Assembly: GCF_014145675.1 (NCBI RefSeq)
Contig: NZ_JACGZW010000009.1
Location: 248,001-312,000, forward strand
Direction of reading: 5' to 3'
Origin: Amycolatopsis dendrobii
GTDB lineage: Bacteria > Actinomycetota > Actinomycetes > Mycobacteriales > Pseudonocardiaceae
Length of the DNA stretch: 64,000 nucleotides
The notes under the pieces were generated by a model, which worked only from the letters and a program-made list of their open reading frames with translations, made no database searches and had not been told where the DNA came from. The stretch's first letter is position 1. Each line of letters opens with the position of its first letter. Below are positions 47,015 through 55,763 of the stretch, one piece after another. Position numbers and translations under genes: made by a program.

Positions 47015-47620
47015 ATGCCGGCCGAGCACGGTGCCGACGTCCCGGACGTCCCCGGCGGCGACCAGGAGCTGTGGTCGCGAGCCGCGGCGGGCGACGTCGC
47101 GGCGTTCGGGGCGCTGTTCGACCGGCATGCCGGCGCGGTGTGGAACTACGCCTACCGATTGACGGGCTCCTGGGCCACCGCCGAGGACCTGGCCTCGCTG
47201 ACCTTCCTGACCGCGTGGCGGCGGCTCGGCGAGGTGACGTTGGTCAACGACAGCGCGCGGCCGTGGCTGTACACCGTGACCGCCAACCTGGCCCGCCGGG
47301 AACAGCGCCGCCTCGGCCGGTTCGCGGCCGTGCTGACGCGGTTGCCGCGCAACAACGTCGTGCGCGATCACGCTGAGGACGTGGCCGGTCAGATCGACGC
47401 GGATCGACAGCTGAAGGTCGTGCTGAATGCGGTAGCGAAGCTGCCTCGGGCCGAACGGCGGGCTGTCGAGCTTTGTCTGCTGGGCGGTTTGTCGACCGCG
47501 GAGGCGTCCGCGGTGCTCGGGATCGCCGAACCGAGCGTGCGGGCGCGGATTTCCCGGGCTCGCGGCCGGTTGCGCGAGCTGCTGCGGGATACCGACGCAC
47601 GGGTGGGAGAGGAGTTCTGA
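47015..47620 (+). CDS. ECF-type RNA polymerase sigma factor
   Basis: 201 residues from ATG 47015; GTG 46979 is also possible. Sigma region 2: AAFGALFDRHAGAVWNYAYRLTGSWATAEDLASLTFLTAWRRLGEV. Region 4: LPRAERRAVELCLLGGLSTAEASAVLGIAEPSVRARISRARGRLRELL. A short linker joins them, so it lacks sigma 3. The next gene starts in its stop codon and encodes a single-pass membrane protein, the usual position of an anti-sigma factor. Target promoters unknown. Confidence 0.9.
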   Translation: MPAEHGADVPDVPGGDQELWSRAAAGDVAAFGALFDRHAGAVWNYAYRLTGSWATAEDLASLTFLTAWRRLGEVTLVNDSARPWLYTVTANLARREQRRLGRFAAVLTRLPRNNVVRDHAEDVAGQIDADRQLKVVLNAVAKLPRAERRAVELCLLGGLSTAEASAVLGIAEPSVRARISRARGRLRELLRDTDARVGEEF

Positions 47621-48372
47621 TGGCCGACGATCTCAACCTGCCGCCCGACCGGCAGATGCCTGATCTCCTGAAGGAATCCATGTGGAACCGGCTCGTTCCG
47701 GAACTGCGCGGCCGGCGGCGCCGGAGGCCGGGCCTGCCGCTGGCGGTCGCCGCGGGAGTCGGCGCGCTGGCCTTGGGCGCGACGCTGGTGTTCTCGCCGG
47801 TGCACGACGCCAGTTCGGACTTGACGCGGCTTCCGGCCGGTGCCAAGCCGGACGCCGGGGACGCGCGACTGTTCAAGTCCTGTCTCGACAGTGCTCCTTC
47901 GTTCGGAGTCACGCTGCCTGATCGGGACACTTGGCGCGCGACGCTCAAGGTCGATCAGGACGCGCAGCGGGGTTACCTCGTCATCCGCAACGCCTCGCTA
48001 GCGGCGGTCTGCATTCTCTACCGCAGCCAGGCTTCCGTCGGTTACGACCGGAACTCCGGCCTGATGGTCACCGACACCAGGAACTGGACCCACGGGCGAG
48101 AGGGTTACGCCTCGCTCAGCGCCACCCGCCCGATCTGCGGTTTCACCAGCATCGTCAATCCCTACGAGCCGAGCGTCGTGTTCGGGGTCGCCAGCCCCGA
48201 CGTGGCCAAAGTGGAGCTGTACGGGCCGGACGATTTATTGATTCCCGCCCTTCTGAACGACGGCACTTTCGTCGTGAAATTCGTGGAGGGCAGTTCTCCG
48301 CGCGATGATTACAGCCGGAAATTCCGCGTGACCATGCGCGATGGGCAAGTTCACGACTTTCCGGGGAGATAG
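47620..48372 (+). CDS. single-pass membrane protein coupled to the ECF sigma factor (anti-sigma candidate)
   Basis: 250 residues. The ATG is in the sigma stop (TGATG). Residues 1-45 are cytoplasmic, with PPDRQMPDLLKESMWNRLVPELRGRRRRRPG, a helix spans about 45-67, and an outer domain of 180 residues follows with Cys pairs (FKSCLD, AAVCILY, RPICGF). The N-terminal part lacks the HxxxCxxC zinc anti-sigma signature, but the arrangement matches membrane anti-sigma factors. The outer domain may sense envelope stress. Confidence 0.7.
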   Translation: MADDLNLPPDRQMPDLLKESMWNRLVPELRGRRRRRPGLPLAVAAGVGALALGATLVFSPVHDASSDLTRLPAGAKPDAGDARLFKSCLDSAPSFGVTLPDRDTWRATLKVDQDAQRGYLVIRNASLAAVCILYRSQASVGYDRNSGLMVTDTRNWTHGREGYASLSATRPICGFTSIVNPYEPSVVFGVASPDVAKVELYGPDDLLIPALLNDGTFVVKFVEGSSPRDDYSRKFRVTMRDGQVHDFPGR

Positions 48373-48419
48373 CACCGGATAGATCGTCTCACTAAGACTG
48401 CTGCAGGGGAAACGTAATA

Positions 48420-49931
48420 ATGGCACTGGGTTTGACGACGCCTAGATCCGGTCAGGAGCAGCCGCTTTCCGTCCGAAGACGGGTGGATTGGCTCCTGCTC
48501 GGAGTGGCGGCCGCGTCGGCATTGTTCTTTGTCGTAGCGCACGGTCAGCTGATCGACGACACCTATATCACCTTGAGTTACGCGCGCAATCTCGCGTTCC
48601 ACGGAAATTGGGGATTGCTGGCCGACAGCACCTCGAATACGGCGACCTCGCCATTGAACGTGCTTTCCCTGGCAGCGCTGACGTTCATGCTGCGGGACGC
48701 GGTGCTCGCCGCGGGCGTGTTGTACGTGGCCTGTCAGGTGCTGCTGGTGCTGGCGCTGCGGAGGATGGGCGTGGCCGCCGGACTGCCTCGCTGGTTTCCG
48801 TGCCTCGCGACCGCCGCGTTGACGGTGAACCCGCTGCTGGTGTCGTCGATCGGGATGGAAGTCGAACTCGGTGCGGCCGGACTCGCCTGGCTGCTGGTGT
48901 TTTCGGTGGAACGGCGGCCGTTCGCGTTCGGTCTGGTGGCCGGTGCGCTGACGTTGGTCCGGGTCGATCTGGTGCTCTTCGCCGTCGTGATTTTCCTGGT
49001 CCGGCGGCGATTCTGGGCCGACGGCCTGCGCACTGTGCAAGGCGCGGCGCTGATCGCGGTGCCGTGGTTCGCATTCAGCTGGGTCGTTTTGGGAGCTGCC
49101 GTTCCGGACACTCTCGTCATCAAGACCTTGCAGGGCGCGCGACAGGCCTGGGGGAAATGGGAATTCGGCAACGGCGTCGGACTGTACTGGCTGAACATGC
49201 CGGGGCAGACGGTGCTCGCGTTCTTGTGCGTCGGATTGGCGGCGTTGGCCGGGGTGCGCTGGCTGGCCCTGGCGTTGCGCGGCAACGCGGCCAGCCGCAG
49301 GCTGCTCCCGTTCGCGGCGCTCGCGCTGGCCGGAGCGGGGCACAGTCTGGCGTACGTTCAGCTGAAAGTGCCGCCATACCACTGGTATTACGGCCCCGGA
49401 ATCGTCGCGGCGACACTGTTCGTCTGCGCGGTCGTGGCTGGCTCCGCCAACCGGATCGAGCGCGCGGCCGGGACGGCTGTCGTCGTTGCGTTGGTCGGTG
49501 CCAGTGTGGTCGGCTATGCCGGGGACGGTCTGCCGCGCGACTTCGCCCCGTTCACGTCGAACTACACCACGAGCGCGCAGTACGCCGAGATCGGCCGTGA
49601 AGTGGGCAGGCTGGCGGCCGGGAGAACGGTGGCGAGCGCCGACGAGATCGGTGTGCTGGCCTACGCCTGTGACTGCGCGATCATCGACGTCTTCTCCGAC
49701 CGCGGCCGCATGCCCGAGGCGATCGACGAACTGGAGACCCGGGCCGGACGTCTGTCGCGTGGATTGCTGCGGGTGAACTTCGCGTTCTTCGACTACACCG
49801 TGCGGCCGCGCAAACTCGACCTCGCGTTGCAGCGGGTTTGGGGACCGCCGCCGCGGGATTACCTTGCCCACTGGACGATTTCCGCGCCGCTCTACGGGCG
49901 TGCTGAGTTGTACCTGGTCAATGCACAGTAG
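48420..49931 (+). CDS. GT-C family polyprenyl-phosphate-dependent glycosyltransferase
   Basis: 503-residue multi-pass protein with about ten helices. The first extracytoplasmic loop has the GT-C acidic signature LIDDTYITLSYARNLAFHGNWG, and SNTATSPLNVLSLAAL follows. The C-terminal region is soluble and outside (from about 380). The pattern is that of AftB/DPM-dependent arabinosyl- or mannosyltransferases of Corynebacteriales and relatives, which extend cell-wall arabinan. It starts 47 bases after the membrane anti-sigma candidate, and the ECF unit may control it. Donor and acceptor cannot be fixed. Confidence 0.82.
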   Translation: MALGLTTPRSGQEQPLSVRRRVDWLLLGVAAASALFFVVAHGQLIDDTYITLSYARNLAFHGNWGLLADSTSNTATSPLNVLSLAALTFMLRDAVLAAGVLYVACQVLLVLALRRMGVAAGLPRWFPCLATAALTVNPLLVSSIGMEVELGAAGLAWLLVFSVERRPFAFGLVAGALTLVRVDLVLFAVVIFLVRRRFWADGLRTVQGAALIAVPWFAFSWVVLGAAVPDTLVIKTLQGARQAWGKWEFGNGVGLYWLNMPGQTVLAFLCVGLAALAGVRWLALALRGNAASRRLLPFAALALAGAGHSLAYVQLKVPPYHWYYGPGIVAATLFVCAVVAGSANRIERAAGTAVVVALVGASVVGYAGDGLPRDFAPFTSNYTTSAQYAEIGREVGRLAAGRTVASADEIGVLAYACDCAIIDVFSDRGRMPEAIDELETRAGRLSRGLLRVNFAFFDYTVRPRKLDLALQRVWGPPPRDYLAHWTISAPLYGRAELYLVNAQ

Positions 49932-50182
49932 ACGCTGGCAGCAATGGATCGCGACAGTCGGCGACACCTCGGCAGGCAGCACTGGCCGCTAGCGCGATGG
50001 GCTGTGCGGAACACCACGGTATCAGCGGCGAAGAGTACGGAGTGGACTTCACCGCGCCGTTGACGGTCGCGCAGTTGCATCAGTTGCCGGTCTGACAGCT
50101 GCCGCGGCCCGGGAGAGCGCACGAGGACCTGCGAAAGTGCTGAGACACCTCCCGTTCACCTGCCCTGCTTAAGGTCGGCGGC

Positions 50183-51073
50183 ATGTTGCGGGACGTGCGG
50201 GAGTACATCGATCGGCTCGAGATCGACGGGCATTCGGTCGGCGAGGATCACGACGACGATCCGGTGTTGATCGACGCGTTCGGCAAGGCTGTCGACACCT
50301 GGCGGGAGAACTATCCGTACGACGAGCGCATGCCGCGCGAGGAGTACGACGAGACCAAGTATCTGCTGCAGGTCGAACTGCTCAAGCTGCAGAACTGGAT
50401 CAGCGAGACCGGCAGCAGGCATGTCATTCTCTTCGAGGGCCGCGACGCCGCGGGCAAGGGCGGCACCATCAAGCGGTTCATGGAGCACCTCAACCCGCGC
50501 CACGCTCGCACGGTCGCGCTCGCCAAGCCCAGCGACCGGGAAGCGCACCAGTGGTATTTCCAGCGCTACGTCCAGCATTTGCCGACCGCGGGCGAGATGG
50601 TGTTGTTCGACCGGTCCTGGTACAACCGGGCCGGGGTCGAGCAGGTGATGGGGTTTTGCTCGCCTGAGCAGTACGAGCAGTTCATGCACCAGGTGCCGCT
50701 GTTCGAGGAAATGCTGGTGGAGAGCGGGATCACGGTCACGAAATTCTGGTTCTCGGTGACCCAGGCCGAACAGCGGACCCGGTTCATCATCCGGCAGGTC
50801 GATCCGGTGCGGCAGTGGAAACCGTCCCCGATGGACCTGCAGTCGCTCGACAAATGGGACGACTACACCGCGGCCAAGGAAGCGATGTTCCTTCGCACGG
50901 ACAATGATCTCGCGCCGTGGATCACGATCAAGAGCAACGACAAGAAGCGTGCCCGGATCAACGCGATGCGCTACTTCCTGTCCCGCTTCGAGTACGAGGG
51001 CAAGGACGAAATCATGGTCGGGCAACCGGATCCGCTGATCGTGAAGCGCGGGCGGGACGCGGTCGGCGACTGA
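50183..51073 (+). CDS. ppk2: polyphosphate kinase 2
   Basis: 296-residue PPK2-family kinase that moves phosphate between polyphosphate and nucleoside di- or monophosphates. Walker A GRDAAGKGGT at 87-96, lid/Walker B block MVLFDRSWYNRAGVE at about 139-153, and the family region YFQRYVQHLPTAGE. The 250 bases upstream contain no gene. The size and the sequence around the Walker A fit a class I (nucleoside diphosphate) enzyme, but class cannot be certain from sequence alone. It is convergent with the class II aldolase gene with 6 bases between. Confidence 0.93.
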   Translation: MLRDVREYIDRLEIDGHSVGEDHDDDPVLIDAFGKAVDTWRENYPYDERMPREEYDETKYLLQVELLKLQNWISETGSRHVILFEGRDAAGKGGTIKRFMEHLNPRHARTVALAKPSDREAHQWYFQRYVQHLPTAGEMVLFDRSWYNRAGVEQVMGFCSPEQYEQFMHQVPLFEEMLVESGITVTKFWFSVTQAEQRTRFIIRQVDPVRQWKPSPMDLQSLDKWDDYTAAKEAMFLRTDNDLAPWITIKSNDKKRARINAMRYFLSRFEYEGKDEIMVGQPDPLIVKRGRDAVGD

Positions 51074-51079
51074 ACCCGG

Positions 51080-51859
51080 TCAGTCCAGCACGTCCGGTTC
51101 CTGTTCGACGATCAGGTCCTCCAGCAAACGGAAGTTGTTGCGTGCCATGTTCGCGCTGCCGAACTGGCGGGCGGCGAGCGCGGCTTCCTCGGCGGTCATG
51201 ACGCGAGGCGTGCCCGCGGCTTCGGCGAGGAGTTGCATCTGGCAGGCGCGTTCCATCGTGATGAACCACCACGCTGCCTCGCCGACGCTCCGTCCGACGG
51301 TCAGCAATCCGTGGTGGCGAAGGATCGCGGCGCGTTTCGACCCGAGTCGCGCGGCGATGCGCACGCCTTCGTCGCGTTCCAGGACCAGGCCTTTGTACTC
51401 GTCGAAAAGCACGTGATTTTCGTAGAAGGCACAGGATTCCTGGACAATCGGGTCCAGCGGACGGTTCAGCGCCGACCAGGCGCGGCCGTGGATCGTGTGT
51501 GCGTGCGCGACGGCGACGACGTCCTCGCGTGCCTCATGGATGGTCGAGTGGATGGCGAACGCGGCCTTGTTCGTGCGCCGCGTTCCGTCGACCACTTTCC
51601 CGTTCTCGTCAAGGAGAAGCAGGTCGCTGACCTTGATCCGGGAGAAGTGCACCGCGTAGGGATTGACCCAGAACCGGTTCGGGAATTCCGGGTCGCGCGC
51701 GGTGAGGTGCCCGGCGATCCCCTCGTCGTAGCCGTACCGGGCGAACAGCCGGAAGGCGACGGCGAGCTGACGTTTGCGGTGCGCGCGTTCGGCGGCGACG
51801 GAATCCAGGCGTTCGGGCAGGGTGTCGAGGTCGAGTTCGGCTACCGGGGCGTCGGTCAT
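51080..51859 (-). CDS. class II aldolase/adducin family protein
   Basis: 259 residues from ATG 51859; the ATG at 51865 is too close to the GGGAG ribosome-binding site. Zinc ligands in the motif VAHAHTIHGRAW plus RHHGLLTVG. N-terminal RLFARYGYDEGIAGHLTARDPEFPNRFWVNPYAVHFSRI is typical of adducin-like aldolases. The family ranges from L-fuculose-phosphate aldolases to uncharacterised oxidoreductase partners; the substrate is not evident. Two dyads in front and an XRE-cupin regulator upstream suggest induction by a small molecule. Confidence 0.87.
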   Translation of the reverse strand: MTDAPVAELDLDTLPERLDSVAAERAHRKRQLAVAFRLFARYGYDEGIAGHLTARDPEFPNRFWVNPYAVHFSRIKVSDLLLLDENGKVVDGTRRTNKAAFAIHSTIHEAREDVVAVAHAHTIHGRAWSALNRPLDPIVQESCAFYENHVLFDEYKGLVLERDEGVRIAARLGSKRAAILRHHGLLTVGRSVGEAAWWFITMERACQMQLLAEAAGTPRVMTAEEAALAARQFGSANMARNNFRLLEDLIVEQEPDVLD

Positions 51860-51874
51860 CAGCATCTCCCAATG

Positions 51875-51909
51875 TTGCCTGTGTGGCAAACAGAGTGCCT
51901 CGGAGGCAC
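51875..51909. promoter_or_regulatory. two 15-bp dyads upstream of the aldolase gene
   Basis: TTGCC-TGTGT-GGCAA (centre 51882) and GTGCCTC-G-GAGGCAC (centre 51902) share the core TGCCT...GGCA. Their centres are 20 bases apart, two helical turns on one face. They lie between the XRE-cupin stop and the aldolase start and are likely operators for that regulator. Confidence 0.6.
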
Positions 51910-51917
51910 AATGGGAG

Positions 51918-52454
51918 TCAAGCGATGACGACGAGGACTTCCGCGTCCGGCGCGCCGCGCAGGGTGTGGTCGGTGCTGCCGGGGAACTGCGCGGAGTCGC
52001 CGGCGGCCAGGAGGTGGGTTTCGCCGGCCAGGGTCAGTTCGAGGTGACCGCTGACGACGTGCAGCCACTCTTCGCCGCGGTGCCGGGTCGGCCGCGGCGG
52101 GACGGACTTGCCCCGCAGCGTCACGAGCGTCGCCTCAAGAGCGGACGACGGCGGGGACAAGTGGGTCATGGAAGCGCCGCGAGTGCCGTACGTGACGGCG
52201 TCCTCGCGCTTGACGATCGGCGAGCGGCGTTCCTCGGCAGCGACGAGATCGGCGATGCTGACGTCCAGCGCCCGCGCGAGAACCACCAGCGTGCCGAGGC
52301 TGGGCACGCGCTGTCCGCTTTCGACCCGGGACAGATAGCCCGGCGTGAGGTCCGCGGCGGCGGCGACCTTGTCCAAGGTGAGGCCGCGTTCCAGGCGAAG
52401 CTCACGCAATCGTCGCGTGATCCGTTGCTCGGCTTCTTCCGCCTCCTGGCTCAT
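51918..52454 (-). CDS. XRE family regulator with cupin sensor domain
   Basis: 178 residues from ATG 52454 (an ATG two codons earlier exists). Residues 1-75 are an XRE helix-turn-helix (RLRELRLERGLTLDKVAAAADLTPGYLSRVESGQRVPSLGTLVVLARALDVSIADLV). Residues 105-178 are a cupin (SVPPRPTRHRGEEWLHVVSGHLELTLAGETHLLAAGDSAQFPGSTDHTLRGAPDAEVLVV) that would bind a small ligand or metal. Such proteins repress the adjacent catabolic gene. The class II aldolase gene lies 58 bases downstream. Confidence 0.9.
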   Translation of the reverse strand: MSQEAEEAEQRITRRLRELRLERGLTLDKVAAAADLTPGYLSRVESGQRVPSLGTLVVLARALDVSIADLVAAEERRSPIVKREDAVTYGTRGASMTHLSPPSSALEATLVTLRGKSVPPRPTRHRGEEWLHVVSGHLELTLAGETHLLAAGDSAQFPGSTDHTLRGAPDAEVLVVIA

Positions 52455-52472
52455 CCCCACACTGTAAGCGGC

Positions 52473-52838
52473 TCAGCCCTCGAGGAACTCCAGCCGGTTG
52501 CCGACCGGGTCGAAGGCATGGAACCGCCGCCTGCCGGGGATTTCCGCGGGGTCGGCCCACGTCACAGACCGACCGGAGGCTTCGATCGCGGCGGCAGTGG
52601 CGTCCACGTCGACCACGAAAGCCGGGTGTGCCTTGAGCGCCGGACGGAAATCGGCCTCGACGCCGATGTGCAGTTCGCCGTCCGGCCCGCCGACGCCGGG
52701 CACCTGGAACCAGCAACCGCCGCGGGCGGCCAGCAGCGGCGGTTTCGGCAGTTCGGGCCAGCCGAGCACGCCGGTGTAGAACGCGCGTTCGTCGTCCTCC
52801 GCTCCCGCTGGGCAGGCGACCTGCACGTGGTGAATCAT
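52473..52838 (-). CDS. VOC/glyoxalase-like protein
   Basis: 121-residue single VOC domain: MIHHVQVACPAGAEDDERAFYTGVLGWPELPKPP at the N-terminus and RRRFHAFDPVGNRLEFLEG at the end. The His and Glu positions of VOC metal sites are partly kept (H4, E118). It lies 18 bases upstream of the XRE-cupin gene on the same strand and may be cotranscribed. Substrate unknown. Confidence 0.87.
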   Translation of the reverse strand: MIHHVQVACPAGAEDDERAFYTGVLGWPELPKPPLLAARGGCWFQVPGVGGPDGELHIGVEADFRPALKAHPAFVVDVDATAAAIEASGRSVTWADPAEIPGRRRFHAFDPVGNRLEFLEG

Positions 52839-52848
52839 GCCTCGAAAC

Positions 52849-53739
52849 CTACGCCAGCTCAGCGGGTTTCGGCTCCGGGAAGGCGTAGAACCGCACGGCC
52901 AGATCGCGCGCCTCGTCGGACGGTCCGGGTTTGCGGGCGGCGTAGCGGTGTATCAGTTCCAGGTACTCCGCTTCGAACTCCTTCAGGTCCTTGTAGCTCA
53001 GCCGGATGCCGGCGCGGCTCCCGGCGGTCCAGCCGTCGAAGGTGTCGCGGCGCTCGGCCGCCCAGGCCACCAAGCGCACTTCGTGGTCGTACTTCGCGTC
53101 GAGGTAGGCGGCCAGCTTCGGCCGGTCTTCTTCGGGGTAGTCCTCCAGCTTCGCCTCGTTCGTGCTCTGCGGGACGGAGCGCCAGCGACCGTCGCGGGTG
53201 CGTCGGGTGTATCCGGCGTGGGTCAGGGTGAGCAGAGCGGCCGGAACGTCGATCGAGGGGAGCTGCGCGCGCAGTTCGGCCGAGGTGGCGGGCAGCAGGC
53301 GGAGCAACCGCTGGTAGTTCGGGTTCGTGCGCACCGTGATGTCGTTCATGGTCAGCGGCCGCGGTCGCGCGTTGCCGGCGAGCAGAGCGCGTGCCCGCAG
53401 CATCAGGAACACCGCGATCGGCACTTCCGCGAGCAGTGCGGTGCCGAGACTGGCCCACTGGTCGGGACCGCCCCAGTCGAGGACGACGTCGAACCAGGCG
53501 TCGCAGCACAGCAGCGCGGCGGTCGCGGCCAGCATCGGCACCGAGGCGCGGCTGCGGCGCATCCCGAGCAGCACGGACGCGGCGAAACACAGCAGCAGGA
53601 CGACGTCGAAGCCGACCCAGGCGACTCGCCACTGGCTCGTGTCGAAATGCTCGGGCAGGGTCAGCCCGAGGTAGACGGTCCACGGCACCAGGAACACCGC
53701 GATACCGGCGAGGATGGCGAGAAGCACGCGTCGGAACAC
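52849..53739 (-). CDS. hypothetical four-helix membrane protein with C-terminal soluble domain
   Basis: Not recognised. 296 residues from GTG 53739; a start at ATG 53775 would add 12. Four helices lie in the first 125 residues (LLAILAGIAVFLVPWTVYLGL, VAWVGFDVVLLLCFAASVLLG, VPMLAATAALLCCDAWFDVVLDW, AEVPIAVFLMLRARALL). A cytosolic part of 170 residues follows with a winged-helix-like stretch (PNYQRLLRLLPATSAELRAQLPSIDVPAALLTLTHAGYTRRTRDGRWRSVP) and acidic helices (EDYPEEDRPKLAAYLDAKYDHEVRLVAW). It could be a membrane-bound regulator. Single gene. Confidence 0.7.
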   Translation of the reverse strand: MFRRVLLAILAGIAVFLVPWTVYLGLTLPEHFDTSQWRVAWVGFDVVLLLCFAASVLLGMRRSRASVPMLAATAALLCCDAWFDVVLDWGGPDQWASLGTALLAEVPIAVFLMLRARALLAGNARPRPLTMNDITVRTNPNYQRLLRLLPATSAELRAQLPSIDVPAALLTLTHAGYTRRTRDGRWRSVPQSTNEAKLEDYPEEDRPKLAAYLDAKYDHEVRLVAWAAERRDTFDGWTAGSRAGIRLSYKDLKEFEAEYLELIHRYAARKPGPSDEARDLAVRFYAFPEPKPAELA

Positions 53740-53820
53740 TCGATCGACGCTAGCCGTGCCGGAGCGCGGCAACATCCGGGATGATCCCGGAGATCGACCC
53801 CGAGACCCGCCGCGGATCGT

Positions 53821-54858
53821 CTACTGTGGACGGTCGGCGGCGAGGGCCTGCCAGTGGTCGGCCTCGGCGGTCGCGCCGCGGGCGCGCAGCATCCGGGTCA
53901 GGCTCAGCATGCCCTGGACGTCGCCGGTTTCCGCGGCGACCCGGAAGCAGCGTTCGGCCTGTGCCAGGTCGCTGCGGGCCTCGGCGAGATGTCCCAGATT
54001 GGTGAGCGCGGGGATGCTGCCGTGCTCGGCGGCCTTGCGGTACCAGGCCGCGGCCTCGCCGTCGTCGCGGCGATTGCGGGCGAGGACGCCGAGGTTCGTC
54101 ATCGCCGCCGCGTCGCCCGCCTCGGCGGCTTCGAGGTACCAGGCCTCCGCCTCTTCGAGATCGCCCCGGCGATGCAGCAGCAGTCCCAGCCGCACCTTCG
54201 CCTCGACGTGCCCGCCCTTCGCGCCGCGCCGGAACCATCGCTCGGCGTCGCCCTCCCGGTTGGCCCGTTCCGCTTCCCGGCCCAGCAAGCAGGTCGCGGA
54301 GAGTTCGCCCGCGTCCGCCGCGGCTCGCCACCAGTGCGCCATTTCCTCGGGCGCGCCGAGTTCGCGCAGGACGGCGCCGAGATCCAGCATCGCGGTCGTG
54401 TCGCCGTCCTCGGCGGCGGCGCGGCACCAGCCCTCGGCGTCGGAGTACCGGCCGTCTTGGACCAGCAGATGGCCCAGCAGTCCAGCCGCCTCCGTCGCGC
54501 CGGCTTGGAACGCGGCGGCGTACCAGTGTTCGGCGTCGCCGAGGCGGCCCTGGTTTTCGCAGGTACGGGCGTATCCGAGCATCCCGTGCGGCTCGCCGGC
54601 CTGCGCGGCTTCGTGGTACCAGCGGGCGGCCTCGTCGTCGGCCCCGCGTTCGGCCAGCAGGTGGGCCAGCGCGGTCATGGCGATCCGGTCGCCGCCGGAG
54701 GCGGCCCGCCGGTACCACTCCTCGGCCTCCGTCGAGTCGCCGCGTTCGCGCAGGTCAGCAGCGACCCGCGTCATCGCTACGACGTTGCCGCCCTCCGCCG
54801 CTTTCCGGCGCAGGTAGTCGTCGACGCGTGTGTTCCACTTCCGCAGCCGCCCGGGCAT
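53821..54858 (-). CDS. Sel1/TPR-repeat protein
   Basis: 345 residues from ATG 54858, which is preceded by GGAAAGGAG; the frame runs on 66 codons upstream with no family resemblance. It is built of nine or so repeats of about 36 residues with the pattern A-x-x-W-Y-x-x-A-A-x-x-G-x-x-x-A-M-x-x-L-G, typical of Sel1-like repeats (AEEWYRRAASGGDRIAMTALAHLL, AARWYHEAAQAGEPHGMLGYA and so on). Sel1 proteins scaffold complexes; no partner is visible. No signal peptide. Confidence 0.87.
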   Translation of the reverse strand: MPGRLRKWNTRVDDYLRRKAAEGGNVVAMTRVAADLRERGDSTEAEEWYRRAASGGDRIAMTALAHLLAERGADDEAARWYHEAAQAGEPHGMLGYARTCENQGRLGDAEHWYAAAFQAGATEAAGLLGHLLVQDGRYSDAEGWCRAAAEDGDTTAMLDLGAVLRELGAPEEMAHWWRAAADAGELSATCLLGREAERANREGDAERWFRRGAKGGHVEAKVRLGLLLHRRGDLEEAEAWYLEAAEAGDAAAMTNLGVLARNRRDDGEAAAWYRKAAEHGSIPALTNLGHLAEARSDLAQAERCFRVAAETGDVQGMLSLTRMLRARGATAEADHWQALAADRPQ

Positions 54859-55100
54859 CTCGCACCCGCTCCTTTCCGGCTCCCCACTGAAGTCAATCGT
54901 TTCGCAAGGCGCGCGCGTGACACCTTCGCGAGCGTTATCCACCCCCGCTGATCTGGGCTTTTTCGTTGGCGGGCAACAACTGGCCCGACGTGGTCCTTGC
55001 CACGGCTCGAGCGCTGCCGAGAGTGTCTGCGCGATTACCGGCCCGGTGACAGGCATACTCCGGCTCCCCGAAGTCCCCGCTCGAGAGGATCCCGCGCACC

Positions 55101-55763
55101 ATGGCCCGGCCGTTCCCCACCAAGCGCACCGTGCTGCTCGCGGTCGTGCTGCTCATCGCTGTCGTCGGGTTTTGGTACGGCCAGCGCGAAGTCGGCGACA
55201 CCCAGTCCGAGGCGGCGCCCGCGTCCGCCGCGGACGCGACCAAGCAGTTGTCCGAGCTGAAGATCGGCGCACGCGGCACCATGACCGGCTATTCGCGCGA
55301 CAAGTTCAAGCACTGGGACAGCCAGGGCGACAACTGCGACACCCGCGAGGCCGTCCTCAAGCGCGCGGGCAAGGACGTCAAGGCGGGCAGCGACTGCAAG
55401 CCGACCTCGGGCACCTGGCTCAGCGTGTACGACGGTCAGACCTGGACCAAGGCGACCCAGCTCGACATCGACCACATGGTCCCGCTCGGCCAGGCCTGGG
55501 TGAGCGGCGCGCGCGACTGGACCCAGGAGAAGCGCGAGCAGTTCGCGAACGACCTCACCCGGCCGCAGTTGTTCGCGGTGACGGCGAGTGTGAACCGGCA
55601 GAAGAGCGACAAGGCTCCGGACGAGTGGAAGCCGCCGCTGGTGTCGTTCTGGTGCACCTACGCGACCGACTGGGTCACGGTGAAGCACTACTACGGGCTG
55701 ACGATCACCGACCTGGAGAAGAACGCGCTGCAGGACATGCTGAAGCGCTGCCCGGCGTCGTGA
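55101..55763 (+). CDS. membrane-anchored HNH endonuclease family protein (DUF1524)
   Basis: 220 residues. A short N-terminal anchor (TVLLAVVLLIAVVGFWYG, about 10-27) precedes an exported DUF1524/HNH nuclease domain: MTGYSRDKFKHWDSQGDNCDTREAVL, then the catalytic LDIDHMVPLG and VNRQKSDKAPDEW, the H-x-N part of the HNH fold. Cys residues (NCDTRE, SDCKP, SFWCTY, KRCPAS) could form two disulphides, fitting extracellular location. Members are common in actinomycetes and probably scavenge nucleic acid. Its stop codon lies in a palindrome of the 46-bp family. Confidence 0.9.
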   Translation: MARPFPTKRTVLLAVVLLIAVVGFWYGQREVGDTQSEAAPASAADATKQLSELKIGARGTMTGYSRDKFKHWDSQGDNCDTREAVLKRAGKDVKAGSDCKPTSGTWLSVYDGQTWTKATQLDIDHMVPLGQAWVSGARDWTQEKREQFANDLTRPQLFAVTASVNRQKSDKAPDEWKPPLVSFWCTYATDWVTVKHYYGLTITDLEKNALQDMLKRCPAS

